A program made the translations under genes and the position numbers. From Mesaphorura yosii (taxonomy: Eukaryota; Arthropoda; Collembola; Poduromorpha; Tullbergiidae): DNA of 64,000 nt. Below the pieces are notes generated by a model, which did no database searches, was not told the origin of the DNA, and saw nothing but the letters and a program-made list of their open reading frames with translations. The stretch spans positions 124,001 to 188,000 of the forward strand of contig WIXG01000091.1 in the NCBI GenBank assembly GCA_009869945.1, given 5' to 3'. Positions 62,687 to 64,000 of the stretch are shown one piece after another; position 1 is the first letter of the stretch; every line of letters starts with the position of its first letter.

Positions 62687-64000
62687 TTACTTGGACGACG
62701 TAGACTTGGATCTTGTCAACATCCTAGTGGATGGCCCTGAGCGTGTACTTCTGTCTGACATCGTACTGCCTGTAGTAGATTTTGAATCGTCCTCCTCTTT
62801 AGGTTCTTTTTTCACTCTCGCACGTTTCTTTGGTTTTTCCTCGATTATGGTTGCTGCCAGAATGGATGGTTCCGGCTTGGTCTCTTCCTCCTCCACGACT
62901 TCGTCCTTCACTGTTGAGGTCAGGGAATCCGATGTTTCGACTACAATTGATAAATTGGGGGCATATCCAAACACTCGCTTCTGGCTTCGTGTTTTGCTCG
63001 GTGAAGCTGGTGATTTGGACCGCTCCTTTCTTAAATCGTACTGCTTCACTGCTTCAGAAATGCTGACGCCAGCTGGAGATGTTTCTGTATTTCAAAGAAG
63101 TTTCAAGTTAATAAATGCGACATTATCACCCGGAAAAATAGACAAATACCGGATTCTTTCGTTTCTGATCTGGCCCACATCTTAGGAGTGTGGGACGCGG
63201 ACAACTCCAAGTGATCTGTTTGGCAAGGAAAATACAAACTTAAGAGGAATGTTGGGTACTGATAATCATGAAATCAACAGAACAACCCCTGCACATAACT
63301 CTGTTGCACGCACGCACAACACAACTTCATACAGAGGCAATGGGAGTGAGTGTTTGGTCGTATGCCATGTTATTGAGCATGCACGTCGTGACTTTTCAAC
63401 ATCGCCTGGATTGTACTGACAGGATTTGCACAAAAAGTCTTTAAATGGACCGATTTAGGGGTTTGATGCTGTTTCTTAACTTTTCATGATTATGAGTACC
63501 CAACCTTTCCCATCTAAACACGCTCGGTACTTTGGCGTTTTCTTACCGAGGTAGTCGGAAGTTTCTAATTTCAAAGTGCTTTTCGTTTTTGATTTTTTTG
63601 ATGATCGCCCGGTAGGGACATCTTAAAGACAATTAAGGAAATGATTAGCAAGCTGCATTATTTATCTCTGCCATTGTACTAACGCACCTGCTTCAAATGT
63701 ATCGAAAATAGTTGCGTACGGTTCCTCCAACTTGGCTTTTGATGTGCGTTTGGAAATCGACGAAGAAGTGTCTACATTCATAAGATTGAATAGAGCTAAT
63801 CAATGCCACTCCATTGACCGTGTAGTATCGCAGTCAACCACTTACCAGGCGCTTCCGACCGTGCTCTTGTTTTGCGTGGTTGTGGTGGAGGAGAAGTAGA
63901 CGCATTATCTATGAAAAAAATACACAGTTCATGGAAAGTTCTTGACCAGTTCTTGTTAAGTCCACTAACCAGGCTCTTCAGATCTCGCTCTGGTACTTCT
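62687..64000 (-). CDS. Basic, repeat-exon nuclear-type protein, 3' part
   Basis: Five exons are visible (64000-63970 cut by the window edge, 63908-63846, 63771-63688, 63621-63547, 63084-62687). Every junction is phase 1, so each internal exon (63, 84, 75 bases) can be added or dropped without changing frame. Exon products share a pattern: a leading Asp, a Ser/Pro stretch, then a basic motif such as RKTRARSEAPG, STRARSEEPG or SKRTSKAKLEEP. The last exon has SEAVKQYDLRKERSKSP, an acidic EVVEEEETKPEP stretch, a KPKKRARVKKEPKEED nuclear-localisation-like cluster, and a Ser/Thr/Arg-rich end. The composition suggests a disordered nuclear or chromatin protein with many SP phosphosites. No family is recognised. 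A GTAAGG overlaps the stop codon and could be an alternative donor. Confidence 0.7.

Noticed and set aside
1-64000. CRISPR arrays, tRNA, rRNA, bacterial operons or viral genes
   Set aside because: None was found on reading: no regular spacer arrays, no cloverleaf with a TTCGA arm, and all confirmed genes except SmF and the WD-like gene have introns in their coding regions.

Overview
The window is animal nuclear DNA. Coding regions are split into many short exons by GT-AG introns, mostly 50-110 bases long. Stop codons are followed closely by AATAAA signals. The recognisable proteins (a pseudokinase S6K-like protein, a myosin-phosphatase Rho-interacting/outspread protein, ALADIN, KICS2, XRN1, SmF) are conserved across animals. 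The arthropod-style TCAGT initiator with a correctly spaced DPE, plus small novel secreted proteins, suggests an arthropod, possibly a non-insect hexapod or crustacean. That placement is inference. Nothing prokaryotic, organellar or viral was seen.

Left part, 1-30 kb: gene-poor. It holds a small secreted beta-trefoil-like protein gene (3.7-4.3 kb, minus), a two-exon gene for an unrecognised secreted protein (13.1-13.6 kb, minus), and an intronless 539-residue WD-repeat-like protein gene with a spliced 5' UTR (22.0-23.9 kb, minus). There is also a degenerate 14-15 base tandem repeat (21.4 kb), an LTR-like block (8.8-9.1 kb) and a nested inverted repeat (29.0 kb). The rest could be intergenic or introns of a gene whose exons lie outside.

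Middle part, 30-46 kb: an RPS6KC1 homologue (12 exons, minus; PX, MIT and a dead kinase domain), then a quiet 4 kb, then a single-pass membrane protein with LDL-receptor A and CUB-type modules (10 exons, plus) with an Inr+DPE core promoter. A 301-base MITE with TA-flanked terminal inverted repeats follows.

Right part, 46-64 kb: gene-dense. In order: MPRIP/outspread (plus), ALADIN (minus), KICS2 (minus, 192 bases upstream of ALADIN), XRN1 (plus, divergent from KICS2), SmF (plus), and the 3' part of a basic nuclear-type protein built of repeated phase-1 exons that runs off the right edge (minus).

These are mostly housekeeping genes with separate jobs: cytoskeletal signalling, nuclear pore, TORC1/KICSTOR nutrient signalling, mRNA decay and splicing. 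RPS6KC1 and KICS2 both touch endolysosomal or TOR biology, but their closeness may be chance. Exon models come from reading splice sites and checking that every junction keeps the frame. They have not been checked against transcripts.
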